This document shows, piece by piece, positions 1-6,390 of a stretch of 8,864 bases of DNA (position 1 is the stretch's first letter; each line of letters opens with the position of its first letter). Source of the DNA: Dehalococcoidia bacterium (lineage in GTDB: Bacteria; Chloroflexota; Dehalococcoidia; E44-bin15); the NCBI GenBank assembly GCA_023129355.1, contig JAGMCC010000042.1, positions 1 through 8,864 on the forward strand. The letters are read 5' to 3'. A program made the translations under genes and the position numbers. Under the pieces are notes generated by a model that was not told the DNA's origin, did not search any database, and saw only the letters and a program-made list of their open reading frames with translations.

Positions 1-1117
1 CGATGCTCTGGGCGTCATCGTACTGCGCGGTGAAGCACTTCCGTACTGCGGCGTAGACATCCTTGGCCATAGGGACGAGGGTCTCGTTCCGGCTCAAGGG
101 GAGGACAGCGACCTTTACCGGGGCCAGGTCTGGGTGAAGGCGCAGCAGCACCCGGATCTCATTCTTGTCCGGCTCCTCATCGTAGGCGTCGACCAGGAAA
201 GCGAGCGCGGCGCGGTCTACCCCTGCCGAGGGCTCGACGACATAAGGCATAAAGCGCTCCCCGCTGTCAGGGTCGAAATAGCTGAGGTCCTTACCGCTAT
301 GCTTGGCATGCTGCGCCAGGTCGAAGTCGCCGCGGTCGGCGATGCCCTCTAGCTCCGACCAGCCCATCGGAAAGAGGTAATCGATGTCATAGCAAACGCG
401 GGCATAGTGGGCCAGCTCATCCTCGCCGTGCTGGTGCAGGCGAAGGTTCTCCTTGTCTATCCCCAGCTTGAGATACCAGTTCTGCCGCTCCTCGAGCCAG
501 TAACTGAACCACTCCCCGGCGGTGTCCGGCTTTACGAAGAACTCGATCTCCATCATCTCGAACTCGCGGCAGCGGAAGATAAAGTTTCCAGTAGTAATCT
601 CGTTACGGAATGCCTTGCCGATCTGGGCGATGCCAAAGGGAAGCTTTTTGCGCGAGGTGTCCACCACATTGGCGAAGTTGACGAAGATGCCCTGTGCAGT
701 CTCCGGGCGCAGGTAGATCACCGCTGCTTCCTCCTCCACCGGTCCGAAGAAGGTCTTGAACATTAGGTTGAACATGCGGGGCTCGGTAAGCTCGCCGCCG
801 CAGTCAGGGCAGCGGCCGTCCTTGGTATCGTCGGCACGCCAGCGCCGGTGGCACGCCTTGCATTCCATCAACGGGTCAGAGAAACCCTCCTCGTGGCCGC
901 TGGCCGACCACACGGCGCGGTGCATCAGCACGCTCGAATCCAGGCCCACCATGTCGTCCCGCTCCCGCACCATGTCTCGCCACCACATCTCTTTGATATT
1001 GCGCTTCAGCTCTACCCCCAGCGGCCCGTAGTCCCAGCAGGCGGAGAGGCCGCCATAGATCTCGCTCGACTGGAATATAAAGCCCCGCCGCTTGCACAGG
1101 GAGACTAACTTATCCAT
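1..1117 (-). CDS. glyS: Glycyl-tRNA synthetase, single-subunit (alpha2) type, 3'-truncated by window edge
   Basis: Class II aminoacyl-tRNA synthetase that charges tRNA-Gly with glycine in the cytoplasm. The reverse strand is open for 372 codons from ATG at 1117 to base 1; the C-terminal part lies outside the window. Visible in order: a motif 1 region (residues about 12-34, GFIFQSSEIYGG then WDYGPLG), an insertion with a four-cysteine zinc knuckle (Cys86, Cys89, Cys103, Cys106), the conserved RPETAQGIFVNF (137-148), motif 2 around FRNEI (170-174) and FRCREFEMMEIEFF (181-194), motif 3 at EPSAGVDRAALAFL (295-308), and the start of the anticodon-binding domain (from about 332). This is the Thermus/archaeal/eukaryotic-like alpha2 form, not the alpha2-beta2 GlyQ/GlyS form. 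The symbol glyS is used loosely; glyQS is equally common. No strong Shine-Dalgarno is seen (GAAAG about 4-8 bases upstream), but the start fits family N-termini. It is divergent from the metallo-hydrolase. Identification is very secure. Confidence 0.96.
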   Translation of the reverse strand, partial: MDKLVSLCKRRGFIFQSSEIYGGLSACWDYGPLGVELKRNIKEMWWRDMVRERDDMVGLDSSVLMHRAVWSASGHEEGFSDPLMECKACHRRWRADDTKDGRCPDCGGELTEPRMFNLMFKTFFGPVEEEAAVIYLRPETAQGIFVNFANVVDTSRKKLPFGIAQIGKAFRNEITTGNFIFRCREFEMMEIEFFVKPDTAGEWFSYWLEERQNWYLKLGIDKENLRLHQHGEDELAHYARVCYDIDYLFPMGWSELEGIADRGDFDLAQHAKHSGKDLSYFDPDSGERFMPYVVEPSAGVDRAALAFLVDAYDEEPDKNEIRVLLRLHPDLAPVKVAVLPLSRNETLVPMAKDVYAAVRKCFTAQYDDAQSI

Positions 1118-1159
1118 ATCTACTTTCAATCGCTTTCCCCCGATACCTTTAGCTACCAA

Positions 1160-1188
1160 AAATTAACAGTTTTGCCGCCAAATGTCAA
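1160..1188 (-). promoter_or_regulatory. Candidate sigma-70 promoter for glyS
   Basis: On the minus strand a perfect -35 box TTGACA (bases 1188-1183) is followed after 17 bases by TAATTT (1165-1160). This -10 keeps the three most informative positions (T1, A2, T6) but matches only 3 of 6. The predicted transcript start is near 1153, giving a leader of about 36 bases. No T-box or glycine riboswitch would fit in that space. The -10 is weak, so the call rests mainly on the -35 box and its position. Confidence 0.45.
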
Positions 1189-1192
1189 AGGC

Positions 1193-1221
1193 TTGACAGG
1201 TGAGCACGAATAGTAAAGAAT
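1193..1221 (+). promoter_or_regulatory. Candidate sigma-70 promoter for the metallo-hydrolase
   Basis: A perfect TTGACA (1193-1198) is followed by 17 bases and AAGAAT (1216-1221, 4 of 6 matches to TATAAT). The expected transcript start falls at about 1228, the A of the ATG itself, so the mRNA could be leaderless. No Shine-Dalgarno-like sequence lies between the -10 and the ATG, which agrees with that. The box lies four bases from the oppositely oriented TTGACA of the glyS promoter. Confidence 0.5.
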
Positions 1222-1227
1222 AGAGCA

Positions 1228-1860
1228 ATGCTATTAAAAGCGCTGGAACTGGGTCCCTTCCTCGCCAACTGCTATATCGTCGGCTCGGAGAAGACCAAGG
1301 AGGGGTTCATCCTTGACCCAGTCGCCGAGGCGGAGACCATAATGGATAATGTACGCCAGCTCGGCCTCACCATCAAGCTAATTGTTGCCACCCACTCCCA
1401 CCCTGACCACATTATGGCGCTTCACCAGATCAAAGCGGAGACCGGCGCCCCCTTCGCCATGCATGAGGCTGAGTCCGCCGGGATGATCGCGTCGGGGATG
1501 GCCCGCGTCATGGGCCTCTTCATGAGTGGCTCCGCGGAGCCGCTCTCGAAGCCGGATATGCCGCTCAAGGATGGCGACACCATCGAGGTCGGCGACCTCA
1601 GCTTCACCGTGCTCCACACCCCGGGGCACAGCCCCGGTGGCATCTCCCTCTATGGGCATGGGATGGTATTCGTGGGGGATACCCTGTTCAATTTCAGCAT
1701 TGGCCGCACTGACTTCCCCGGCTGTAGCCACCGGCAGCTAATCGATAGCATCAACAGCAAGCTCATGACCCTGCCCGATGAGACCGTGGTTTACCCCGGG
1801 CACGGGCCCCAGACCACCATCGCTACCGAGCGCCGCTATAACCCTTTCCTGGTCGGCTAG
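1228..1860 (+). CDS. MBL-fold metallo-hydrolase, glyoxalase II / YcbL-like
   Basis: A 210-residue metallo-beta-lactamase-fold hydrolase; the closest known group is the small YcbL-type glyoxalase II-like enzymes. The whole fold is visible: N-terminal strands with NCYIVG (14-19), the metal-binding signature THSHPDH (55-61), a further ligand His in LHTPGHSPG (His134; His130 precedes it), the bridging Asp in GDTLF (Asp151), and the last ligand His in YPGHGP (His192), followed by the usual terminal E-x2-YNPFL block. All metal ligands appear intact, so it should be an active two-metal hydrolase. The substrate, S-lactoylglutathione or another thioester or ester, cannot be told from sequence; use of glutathione would be surprising in an anaerobic Chloroflexota-like bacterium. 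No ribosome-binding site precedes the ATG. The gene is monocistronic: it faces away from glyS, and its stop codon overlaps the hppA stop codon by the bases CTAG. Confidence 0.92.
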   Translation: MLLKALELGPFLANCYIVGSEKTKEGFILDPVAEAETIMDNVRQLGLTIKLIVATHSHPDHIMALHQIKAETGAPFAMHEAESAGMIASGMARVMGLFMSGSAEPLSKPDMPLKDGDTIEVGDLSFTVLHTPGHSPGGISLYGHGMVFVGDTLFNFSIGRTDFPGCSHRQLIDSINSKLMTLPDETVVYPGHGPQTTIATERRYNPFLVG

Positions 1861-3890
1861 TCCAGGATACCGGTAACGTCCTTGAGCACCGGCGCTAGCA
1901 CCAGCGCCACAATAGCCATCAGCTTTATCATGATGTTCAACGAAGGCCCTGACGTATCTTTAAAAGGGTCGCCTACGGTATCGCCGACCACCGCCGCCTT
2001 ATGCGCATCCGATCCCTTCCCACCGTATTGGCCCGTCTCTATCCACTTCTTTGCGTTATCCCACGAGCCACCGGCATTGGCCATCATTACGGCGATGAGG
2101 AAACCGGTGGCGACGGCACCCATGAGAAAGCCAGCAAGGGCCTCCGGCCCCAGCACGAAGCCAACTACGACAGGGATCCCTACCGTGAGTAGTCCCGGAG
2201 CGATCATCTCCTTGAGCGCTGCCTTGGTGCAGATATCGACGCACTTCCCGTACTCCGGCTTTGCCTCACCAGTCATGATCCCCTTTATCTCACGGAACTG
2301 GCGGCGAACCTCATTGATTATGGCGAAGGAGGTCCGGCCTACCGCATTCAGGGTCAGCGCACAGAACAGGGCCGGCATGAGGACGCCGAGGAATATCCCC
2401 GCTATCACTGCAGGTTTTAGCAGGTCTACCACGCTCACGTTTACAGCTGTGGTGTAAGAAAGCATCAGCGCCAAGGCGGTGAGGGCCGCTGCCCCGATAG
2501 CGAAACCTTTACCTGTCGCCGCTGTAGTATTACCCAGGGAATCGAGGGCATCGGTGCGGTCCCGGACCTCCGGGGGTAGGTCCGACATCTCCACGATCCC
2601 GCCGGCGTTATCCGCCACCGGGCCATACGCATCAGTGGCCAGGGTTACCCCTAGCGTGGCCAGCATGCCGATGCCGGCGATGGCGATGCCATACATGTCG
2701 GCGAAGTAATAGGCGATGATGATGGCCACGGCTATTATGATAATGGGGGGTAAGGTACTCATCAGACCGTTGGCGAATCCACTGGTTATGTTGGTGCCCG
2801 CGCCCGTCTGGGACGCCTTGGCGATGCGCCGCGTCGGCCCGAAGCTGTAGGAGGTAAAGTAGTTGGTGCTCTCCCCGATTAAAACACCGGCACTTAGACC
2901 GGTGAGGATGGCCCACAGTACCGCCCACTGGGCATCGAGTAAGTATACCACCAGGGCAGCAGAACCGGCGGCCAAGATGGATGCGGAAAAGGTGCCACGG
3001 CGCAGCGCACCGAGCAGTGCCTTCATCTCTGGCTTCTCGCCCACCCTCACCAGAAATACGCCGATAAGGGAGGCGATTATACCCCCGGCAGCAACCATCA
3101 TCGGCAGGTGCCATGCTGCTCTCTGTGCCTCGTCCGCAGTCCCGGCGAATAAGGCGGCGGTCACTGCCACCATACTCAGCGCCATGGTAGCGATGATAGC
3201 GTCTACATAGGACTCGAAGAGGTCGGCACCCATGCCAGCAACATCGCCAACGTTATCGCCCACGAAGTCGGCGATCACGGCGGCGTTTCGCGGGTCGTCC
3301 TCGGGTATACCCTGCTCCACCTTGCCCACCAGGTCAGCACCGGTATCCGCCGCCTTTGTATAAATGCCGCCACCGACCCTGGCGAAGATGGCCACCAGTG
3401 ATGCGCCAAAGCCGAAGCCGGGGATAATCTGAAGGAAGTCAACGTGTCCATTGAAAGCAAAATAGAGGATGCTCAAGCCCAGGATGCCAATGCCGACGAC
3501 GCAAATACCCATCACCGCGCCGCTGCGGAAGGACACCCGCAGCCCCTGGTTCAGGCTCTGGGCGGCAGCGGCGGCCGTCCTGGAATTGGCCCTGATAGCT
3601 ATGTTCATACCGATAAAGCCGGCAATCGCGGAGCTGACGGCGCCAAAGACGAAGGCGAAGGCAGCCCATCCGCTGATAATAAAGCCCAGCGCGATGGCGA
3701 CCACCACAACGAATATGGCCAGTATCTGATACTCCCGCCTCAGGAAGGCCATAGCGCCCTCCTTGATGGCTGCCGATATCTCTCTCAGCCTCTCGCTGCC
3801 CTGGTCCTGCCGCAATACGTAGAGGGTGAGGAACAGGGCAAAGCCAAGTCCCAGCACTCCCGCGATCACCGCATAAAATATTGGGTCCAT
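1857..3890 (-). CDS. hppA: K+-dependent membrane-bound ion-translocating pyrophosphatase
   Basis: Membrane pyrophosphatase that hydrolyses PPi to two phosphates and pumps H+ or Na+ out across the cytoplasmic membrane. With the ATG at 3890 it has 677 residues, the usual size, with many hydrophobic segments consistent with the 16-helix family topology. Seen directly: the D-x7-K-x-E substrate motif (DTGADLVGKVE, 182-192), the acidic cluster DNVGD (212-216) then ADLFESY (222-228), TDAYGPVADNAGG (419-431), GNTTAATGKG (453-462) and the C-terminal GDTVGDPFKDTSGPS (636-650). Ala457 and Gly460 in GNTTAATG are the residues of the K+-dependent subclass; K+-independent pumps have Lys and Thr there. Glu226, with Asp230 four residues on, lies at the coupling site, so H+ versus Na+ transport is left open. 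A GTG at 3896 could also start the frame, but AGGAGG (3905-3900) is only 3 bases from it and 9 from the ATG, which favours the ATG. It is the last gene of the compact cluster. Confidence 0.96.
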   Translation of the reverse strand: MDPIFYAVIAGVLGLGFALFLTLYVLRQDQGSERLREISAAIKEGAMAFLRREYQILAIFVVVVAIALGFIISGWAAFAFVFGAVSSAIAGFIGMNIAIRANSRTAAAAAQSLNQGLRVSFRSGAVMGICVVGIGILGLSILYFAFNGHVDFLQIIPGFGFGASLVAIFARVGGGIYTKAADTGADLVGKVEQGIPEDDPRNAAVIADFVGDNVGDVAGMGADLFESYVDAIIATMALSMVAVTAALFAGTADEAQRAAWHLPMMVAAGGIIASLIGVFLVRVGEKPEMKALLGALRRGTFSASILAAGSAALVVYLLDAQWAVLWAILTGLSAGVLIGESTNYFTSYSFGPTRRIAKASQTGAGTNITSGFANGLMSTLPPIIIIAVAIIIAYYFADMYGIAIAGIGMLATLGVTLATDAYGPVADNAGGIVEMSDLPPEVRDRTDALDSLGNTTAATGKGFAIGAAALTALALMLSYTTAVNVSVVDLLKPAVIAGIFLGVLMPALFCALTLNAVGRTSFAIINEVRRQFREIKGIMTGEAKPEYGKCVDICTKAALKEMIAPGLLTVGIPVVVGFVLGPEALAGFLMGAVATGFLIAVMMANAGGSWDNAKKWIETGQYGGKGSDAHKAAVVGDTVGDPFKDTSGPSLNIMIKLMAIVALVLAPVLKDVTGILD

Positions 3891-3899
3891 ACTCACTAA

Positions 3900-3905
3900 C
3901 CTCCT
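3900..3905 (-). promoter_or_regulatory. Ribosome-binding site deciding the hppA start
   Basis: On the minus strand AGGAGG is complete and ends 9 bases before ATG 3890, but only 3 bases before GTG 3896. The spacing supports the ATG start. The site includes two bases of the TAG stop codon of the upstream translin-family gene (3906-3904), so termination and hppA initiation are physically coupled. Confidence 0.75.
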
Positions 3906-4545
3906 ATGTTAGTTTTTTCTCCAGGTTGGCTAGCTTCTCCTCTAGTTCCCGCTGCCTGACGGCGATCGTCAGGTCGCCCCTGGTCCTCTCCAGAATGCCC
4001 CTCACCGAATCGGTAGTCCGCCTCAGCCCGCCGGTCATGGCATCGGGGAAGTCCATCGTTACCAGCACCCCGTAGATGTCATCCATGGCCGCGAGCAGCT
4101 CCTCGCAGCGCGCGATGTCCCCCTTCCTGATGGTATCGAGGATGTGGCGCCTCAGTTCTCCGATCGTCTCCCCGAGGCCGTTTAGATAGGCGGCGTAGCC
4201 CACACCCAGTTCGTCGGGATCGGGGAGCGTATCCTCCGAGATCAGGCCAAGGGTGGCACAGCCCTCAGCATATTCCTTCTGGGCGGTGTAGACGAAACCG
4301 GTGTAGAGGAACTCCTGGTGCTCCTTTAGCGTCTCGTCCAGCTCTTTGAGGAGCTGGCGGGCAGAGGATAGCCCCTTCTTTGCCTCATTGTATTCGCCGC
4401 GGTGAACCGCGCGGATTGCATCCGCGCAGTGTCGGACGGCATCGCGGGAGGACCGCAGCGCCTTCTCCCGAGCAGCGTCCTTGGATGACAGGGTGGTGCG
4501 TGCCTTCTCCGCGATCAGTTCTAGTCTCGCTGTTAGCTTTCCCAT
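3904..4545 (-). CDS. Translin-family protein (COG2178-like), predicted RNA-binding / RNase
   Basis: A 213-residue, almost wholly alpha-helical charged protein resembling the translin/TRAX family, best known in eukaryotes (C3PO RNase, single-stranded nucleic-acid binding) and in archaea as COG2178. Family features visible: an N-terminal helix rich in Arg and Lys with REKALRSSRDAVRHCADAIR (26-45), YTGFVYTAQKEYAEGC (81-96), which matches the TRAX QEYVEA block and keeps the two glutamates spaced E-x2-E (Glu91, Glu94), and LNGLGETIGELRR followed by KGD (121-143), equivalent to the translin L-x-D-LTGELMR and GNGD block. The C-terminus (about 195-213) looks like a short coiled coil. The fold assignment is fairly firm; RNase activity is inferred only from the retained acids. 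The start is set by GGAGG 8 bases upstream, inside the end of the thiamin gene. Similar proteins are sometimes mislabelled haloacid dehalogenase; no HAD motif is present. Confidence 0.8.
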   Translation of the reverse strand: MGKLTARLELIAEKARTTLSSKDAAREKALRSSRDAVRHCADAIRAVHRGEYNEAKKGLSSARQLLKELDETLKEHQEFLYTGFVYTAQKEYAEGCATLGLISEDTLPDPDELGVGYAAYLNGLGETIGELRRHILDTIRKGDIARCEELLAAMDDIYGVLVTMDFPDAMTGGLRRTTDSVRGILERTRGDLTIAVRQRELEEKLANLEKKLT

Positions 4546-5565
4546 TTACTTCACCTCCATCCTCTCGGCTAACTTTCGTGCTGCCTCCTCCACATCCGCT
4601 GCACTACAGACAGCGCTGATCACCGCGATGGCGTCCGCCCCGGCCTCGACCACCGCAGGAGCGTTTTTCCCATCAATGCCCCCGATGGCGACGACGGGGA
4701 GCGATATCGCCTCCCTGATCTGGCGAAGCCGCTCCAGCCCTACCACGATAGCGCCCGCTTTGGAAGGGGTGGGGTAAATGGCGCCCACCGCAATATAGTC
4801 AGCACCATCGGCCTCAGCCTGGAGCGCCTCTTCGAGAGTGGTGGCAGAGCAGCCCAGAATCTTATCGATGGGCAACAGGCGGCGCGCTACGGAGACCGGC
4901 AGGTCTCCCTGCCCCAGGTGAAGCCCATCGGCTCCGGAGGCGAGGGCTATATCGAGGTAATCATCCAATATGAAGGGCACGTCATGTTGCGCGCAGACCT
5001 CCCCAAGCTTCTGCACCGCGGCGAGTATCTCCGCCCTTCTCCGCTTCTTGTCCCGCAATTGGATTGCCTTCGCCCCACCGCGGATCGCCTGGCGGCAGAC
5101 TTCTCGTTCATCCCTTCCCCCCAGTGCCTCTGGGTCGATGATTACATAGAGTCCCGCAATCCGCTTTTCGACGCGCAGTATCTTTCCCGTCAGTGCCCGC
5201 TCCAGTTCGTAGAGGGTAAAGCGCGCCTGCTTGAACTTTGCCGGATCCAGGGCAAGGTCGGGGAGTTTGGAAATCTCCTCCAGGACCCTTAGCGATTCCT
5301 CGACCCTCCTGGCGTTGGCAGTGACTATGGCGTGTAGGTCAGCGCGGAGCATCTCCTCCTCGGCGAAGGCGGCTACATCCTCCGTGGAATCGCGTGCGGA
5401 GAGGAGTTCTTTCTGAAGCGAGGAGTGCTGCCTCAAAAGCTCATGGCGCAGGGATTTGAGCGCGGCGCTTAATGCAGCGTCATTGAGGATGAAGCGGGCG
5501 ACATCCTCGAGGAGGCGCAGCCCCTCGCTGATGCGGTTAAGGTTGGCATCGATGAGGCGTAGCAT
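4546..5565 (-). CDS. thiE: Bifunctional ThiD2-ThiE: HMP-phosphate kinase-like domain fused to thiamin-phosphate synthase
   Basis: A 339-residue fusion. Residues about 1-130 form a helical ThiD2-type domain, a family described as a monofunctional hydroxymethylpyrimidine-phosphate kinase unrelated to classical ThiD and often fused to ThiE. Residues about 135-339 are a TIM-barrel thiamin-phosphate synthase, which joins HMP-PP with thiazole phosphate and releases PPi. ThiE motifs seen: AIQLRDK (167-173), FILDDYLDIAL (198-208), GADGLHLGQGDLP (211-223), GCSATTLEEA (238-247), GADYIAVGAIYPTPSKAGA (254-272), PVVAIGGI (290-297) and GADAIAVISAV (309-319). The N-terminal domain shows an internal similarity: DANLNRISEGLRLLEDVARF (6-25) against TANARRVEESLRVLEEISKL (82-101). 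AAGGA 7 bases before the ATG supports the start. The gene begins at the base next to the FmdB stop codon. No TPP riboswitch is present. ThiE is certain; the kinase activity of the N-terminal domain is inferred from family knowledge. Confidence 0.93.
   Translation of the reverse strand: MLRLIDANLNRISEGLRLLEDVARFILNDAALSAALKSLRHELLRQHSSLQKELLSARDSTEDVAAFAEEEMLRADLHAIVTANARRVEESLRVLEEISKLPDLALDPAKFKQARFTLYELERALTGKILRVEKRIAGLYVIIDPEALGGRDEREVCRQAIRGGAKAIQLRDKKRRRAEILAAVQKLGEVCAQHDVPFILDDYLDIALASGADGLHLGQGDLPVSVARRLLPIDKILGCSATTLEEALQAEADGADYIAVGAIYPTPSKAGAIVVGLERLRQIREAISLPVVAIGGIDGKNAPAVVEAGADAIAVISAVCSAADVEEAARKLAERMEVK
4554..4558 (-). promoter_or_regulatory. Ribosome-binding site for the translin-family gene
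   Basis: GGAGG (followed by TGA) lies on the minus strand 8 bases before ATG 4545. It is embedded in the last codons (Met-Glu-Val-Lys-stop) of the upstream thiamin gene. The TAA stop of that gene directly abuts the ATG, so translational coupling is likely. Confidence 0.75.
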
Positions 5566-5934
5566 CTATAGGTCCTTGAGGGGCTCCGGCATCTCTCCCT
5601 CCCTCGCCGCATCGATCATCTCGCGAACCTCAGAGAAGGTGCTATCGTACTCCTCGCTGTGCATATCCATTCCCAATTGCTTAAGCCTATGCTCAGTCCA
5701 GCGTCCAATATTGCGCGGGTCTTTATAGTAGTCCGGGCCCCCCATGGCCTGGGGAGGACCGGTTGCCTCAAGCCAGCTCTGAGCCGACCGGTGATGGGCG
5801 AAGCTGGAGATCAGGCGCGCCAGCTCCTTGCTGCCACAGTGAGGACACTCCGGGGATAGCGAGCCGGCGATGCTCTTTACAAAAAGATTTACCCTCCGTT
5901 GACAACCGCTACAGCGAAACTCATAGATGGGCAT
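5566..5934 (-). CDS. FmdB-family zinc-ribbon protein (copy 1, downstream)
   Basis: A 122-residue protein with the N-terminal FmdB/CxxC putative regulatory zinc ribbon: MPIYEFRC start, Cys8, Cys11, Cys30 and Cys33 in two C-x2-C pairs, followed by LARLISSFAHHRS. The remainder is a charged, poorly conserved tail with DPRNIGRWTEHRLKQLG. The family is widespread, originally named from a gene near formamidase; its function is not established, and zinc binding is inferred from the cysteines. The frame is open up to a GTG at 5949 that would overlap the upstream stop codon as GTGA. I prefer the ATG at 5934 because family members begin MPxYE(F/Y)RC and GAGG lies 9 bases upstream. It is paralogous to its upstream neighbour, with the same cysteine layout and (A/S)RL(I/F)S(S/T)FA segment. 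Its stop codon touches the thiamin gene start. Confidence 0.85.
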   Translation of the reverse strand: MPIYEFRCSGCQRRVNLFVKSIAGSLSPECPHCGSKELARLISSFAHHRSAQSWLEATGPPQAMGGPDYYKDPRNIGRWTEHRLKQLGMDMHSEEYDSTFSEVREMIDAAREGEMPEPLKDL

Positions 5935-5945
5935 AACCGCTAGCC

Positions 5946-6308
5946 TCACTCCGCTTCTTCATCAGGCATGTCACCCACAGGCGTTTTAGGTATCTCCCCA
6001 TGCTCCATCCTATCCAGCATCTCCTCATATTCCGGGGTGACCGTCTCATCCTCCATCCCCCGGCTCATCCGTTTATTCCAATCCGCCAGCGCCCGGGGAT
6101 CACTGCGCATTAAACCACTCGTCAACTGGCGGTCGGACAGGATATCTTCGTAGATATCCTTATATGTGCCGCGGACAGCAAAGGTGGAAAAAAGGCGCGA
6201 TAGATCTTCGCCGCCGCATCGTGGGCACTTTGGCATTGACGAGGTGTCTCGCAAATAGACGCTCACCTTACGCTGGCACTTATTGCATCGATATTCGTAT
6301 ACTGGCAT
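5946..6308 (-). CDS. FmdB-family zinc-ribbon protein (copy 2, first gene of the cluster)
   Basis: A 120-residue FmdB/CxxC zinc-ribbon protein starting MPVYEYRCNKCQRKV, with Cys8, Cys11, Cys28 and Cys31 as the likely zinc ligands and LSRLFSTFAVRG after the ribbon. The C-terminal half is acidic (many Glu and Asp, ending MPDEEAE) and includes DPRALADWNKRMS, related to DPRNIGRWTEHRL of the next gene, so the two genes arose by tandem duplication and then diverged. The role is unknown; family annotation as a putative regulatory protein is not backed by direct evidence. It is the first gene after the predicted promoter. Its Shine-Dalgarno is weak (AAGGG about 11 bases upstream). The 12-14-residue spacing of its tail blocks and the zinc ribbon are unbroken, so it appears intact. 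Confidence 0.87.
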   Translation of the reverse strand: MPVYEYRCNKCQRKVSVYLRDTSSMPKCPRCGGEDLSRLFSTFAVRGTYKDIYEDILSDRQLTSGLMRSDPRALADWNKRMSRGMEDETVTPEYEEMLDRMEHGEIPKTPVGDMPDEEAE

Positions 6309-6331
6309 CGTTTCTTACCCTTGCGATGATA

Positions 6332-6360
6332 ATTCTAGCACATCGTGGAGAATCGGTAAA
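6332..6360 (-). promoter_or_regulatory. Predicted promoter of the fmdB-fmdB-thiE-translin-hppA cluster
   Basis: On the minus strand TTTACC (6360-6355, 4 of 6 matches to TTGACA) is followed by exactly 17 bases and TAGAAT (6337-6332, 5 of 6 matches to TATAAT), with a TG one base before the -10 (TGCTAGAAT, an extended -10). The start would be about 6325, leaving a leader of about 17 bases, too short for any riboswitch. It is the best-looking promoter in the window and sits where a five-gene operon would need one. Confidence 0.65.
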
Positions 6361-6390
6361 TGCGTAGTACTGGTTCCTATTCTACCAACT

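Noticed and set aside
407..766. Long plus-strand open frame opposite glyS
   Set aside because: It is the antisense of a fully recognisable GlyRS; its translation has no recognisable domain and its codons mirror the glyS coding strand.
1118..1227. T-box or glycine riboswitch upstream of glyS
   Set aside because: The 110-bp gap holds no T-box sequence, no glycine aptamer-like repeats and no terminator; the predicted leader is about 36 bases.
1882..2457. Long plus-strand open frame (191 codons) opposite hppA
   Set aside because: Antisense shadow of the very well conserved pyrophosphatase; composition reflects complementary codons of membrane segments.
3444..3899. Plus-strand 151-codon frame opposite the hppA N-terminus
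   Set aside because: Antisense shadow with no ribosome-binding site and no family resemblance.
5934..5949. GTG 5949 as start of the downstream FmdB gene (GTGA overlap)
   Set aside because: Possible, but it adds MRLAV before the conserved MPIYEFRC N-terminus; the ATG at 5934 fits the family better.
5935..6360. TPP riboswitch upstream of the thiamin gene or its operon
   Set aside because: No THI-box sequence is visible, the predicted operon leader is about 17 bases, and the intergenic junctions are too short.
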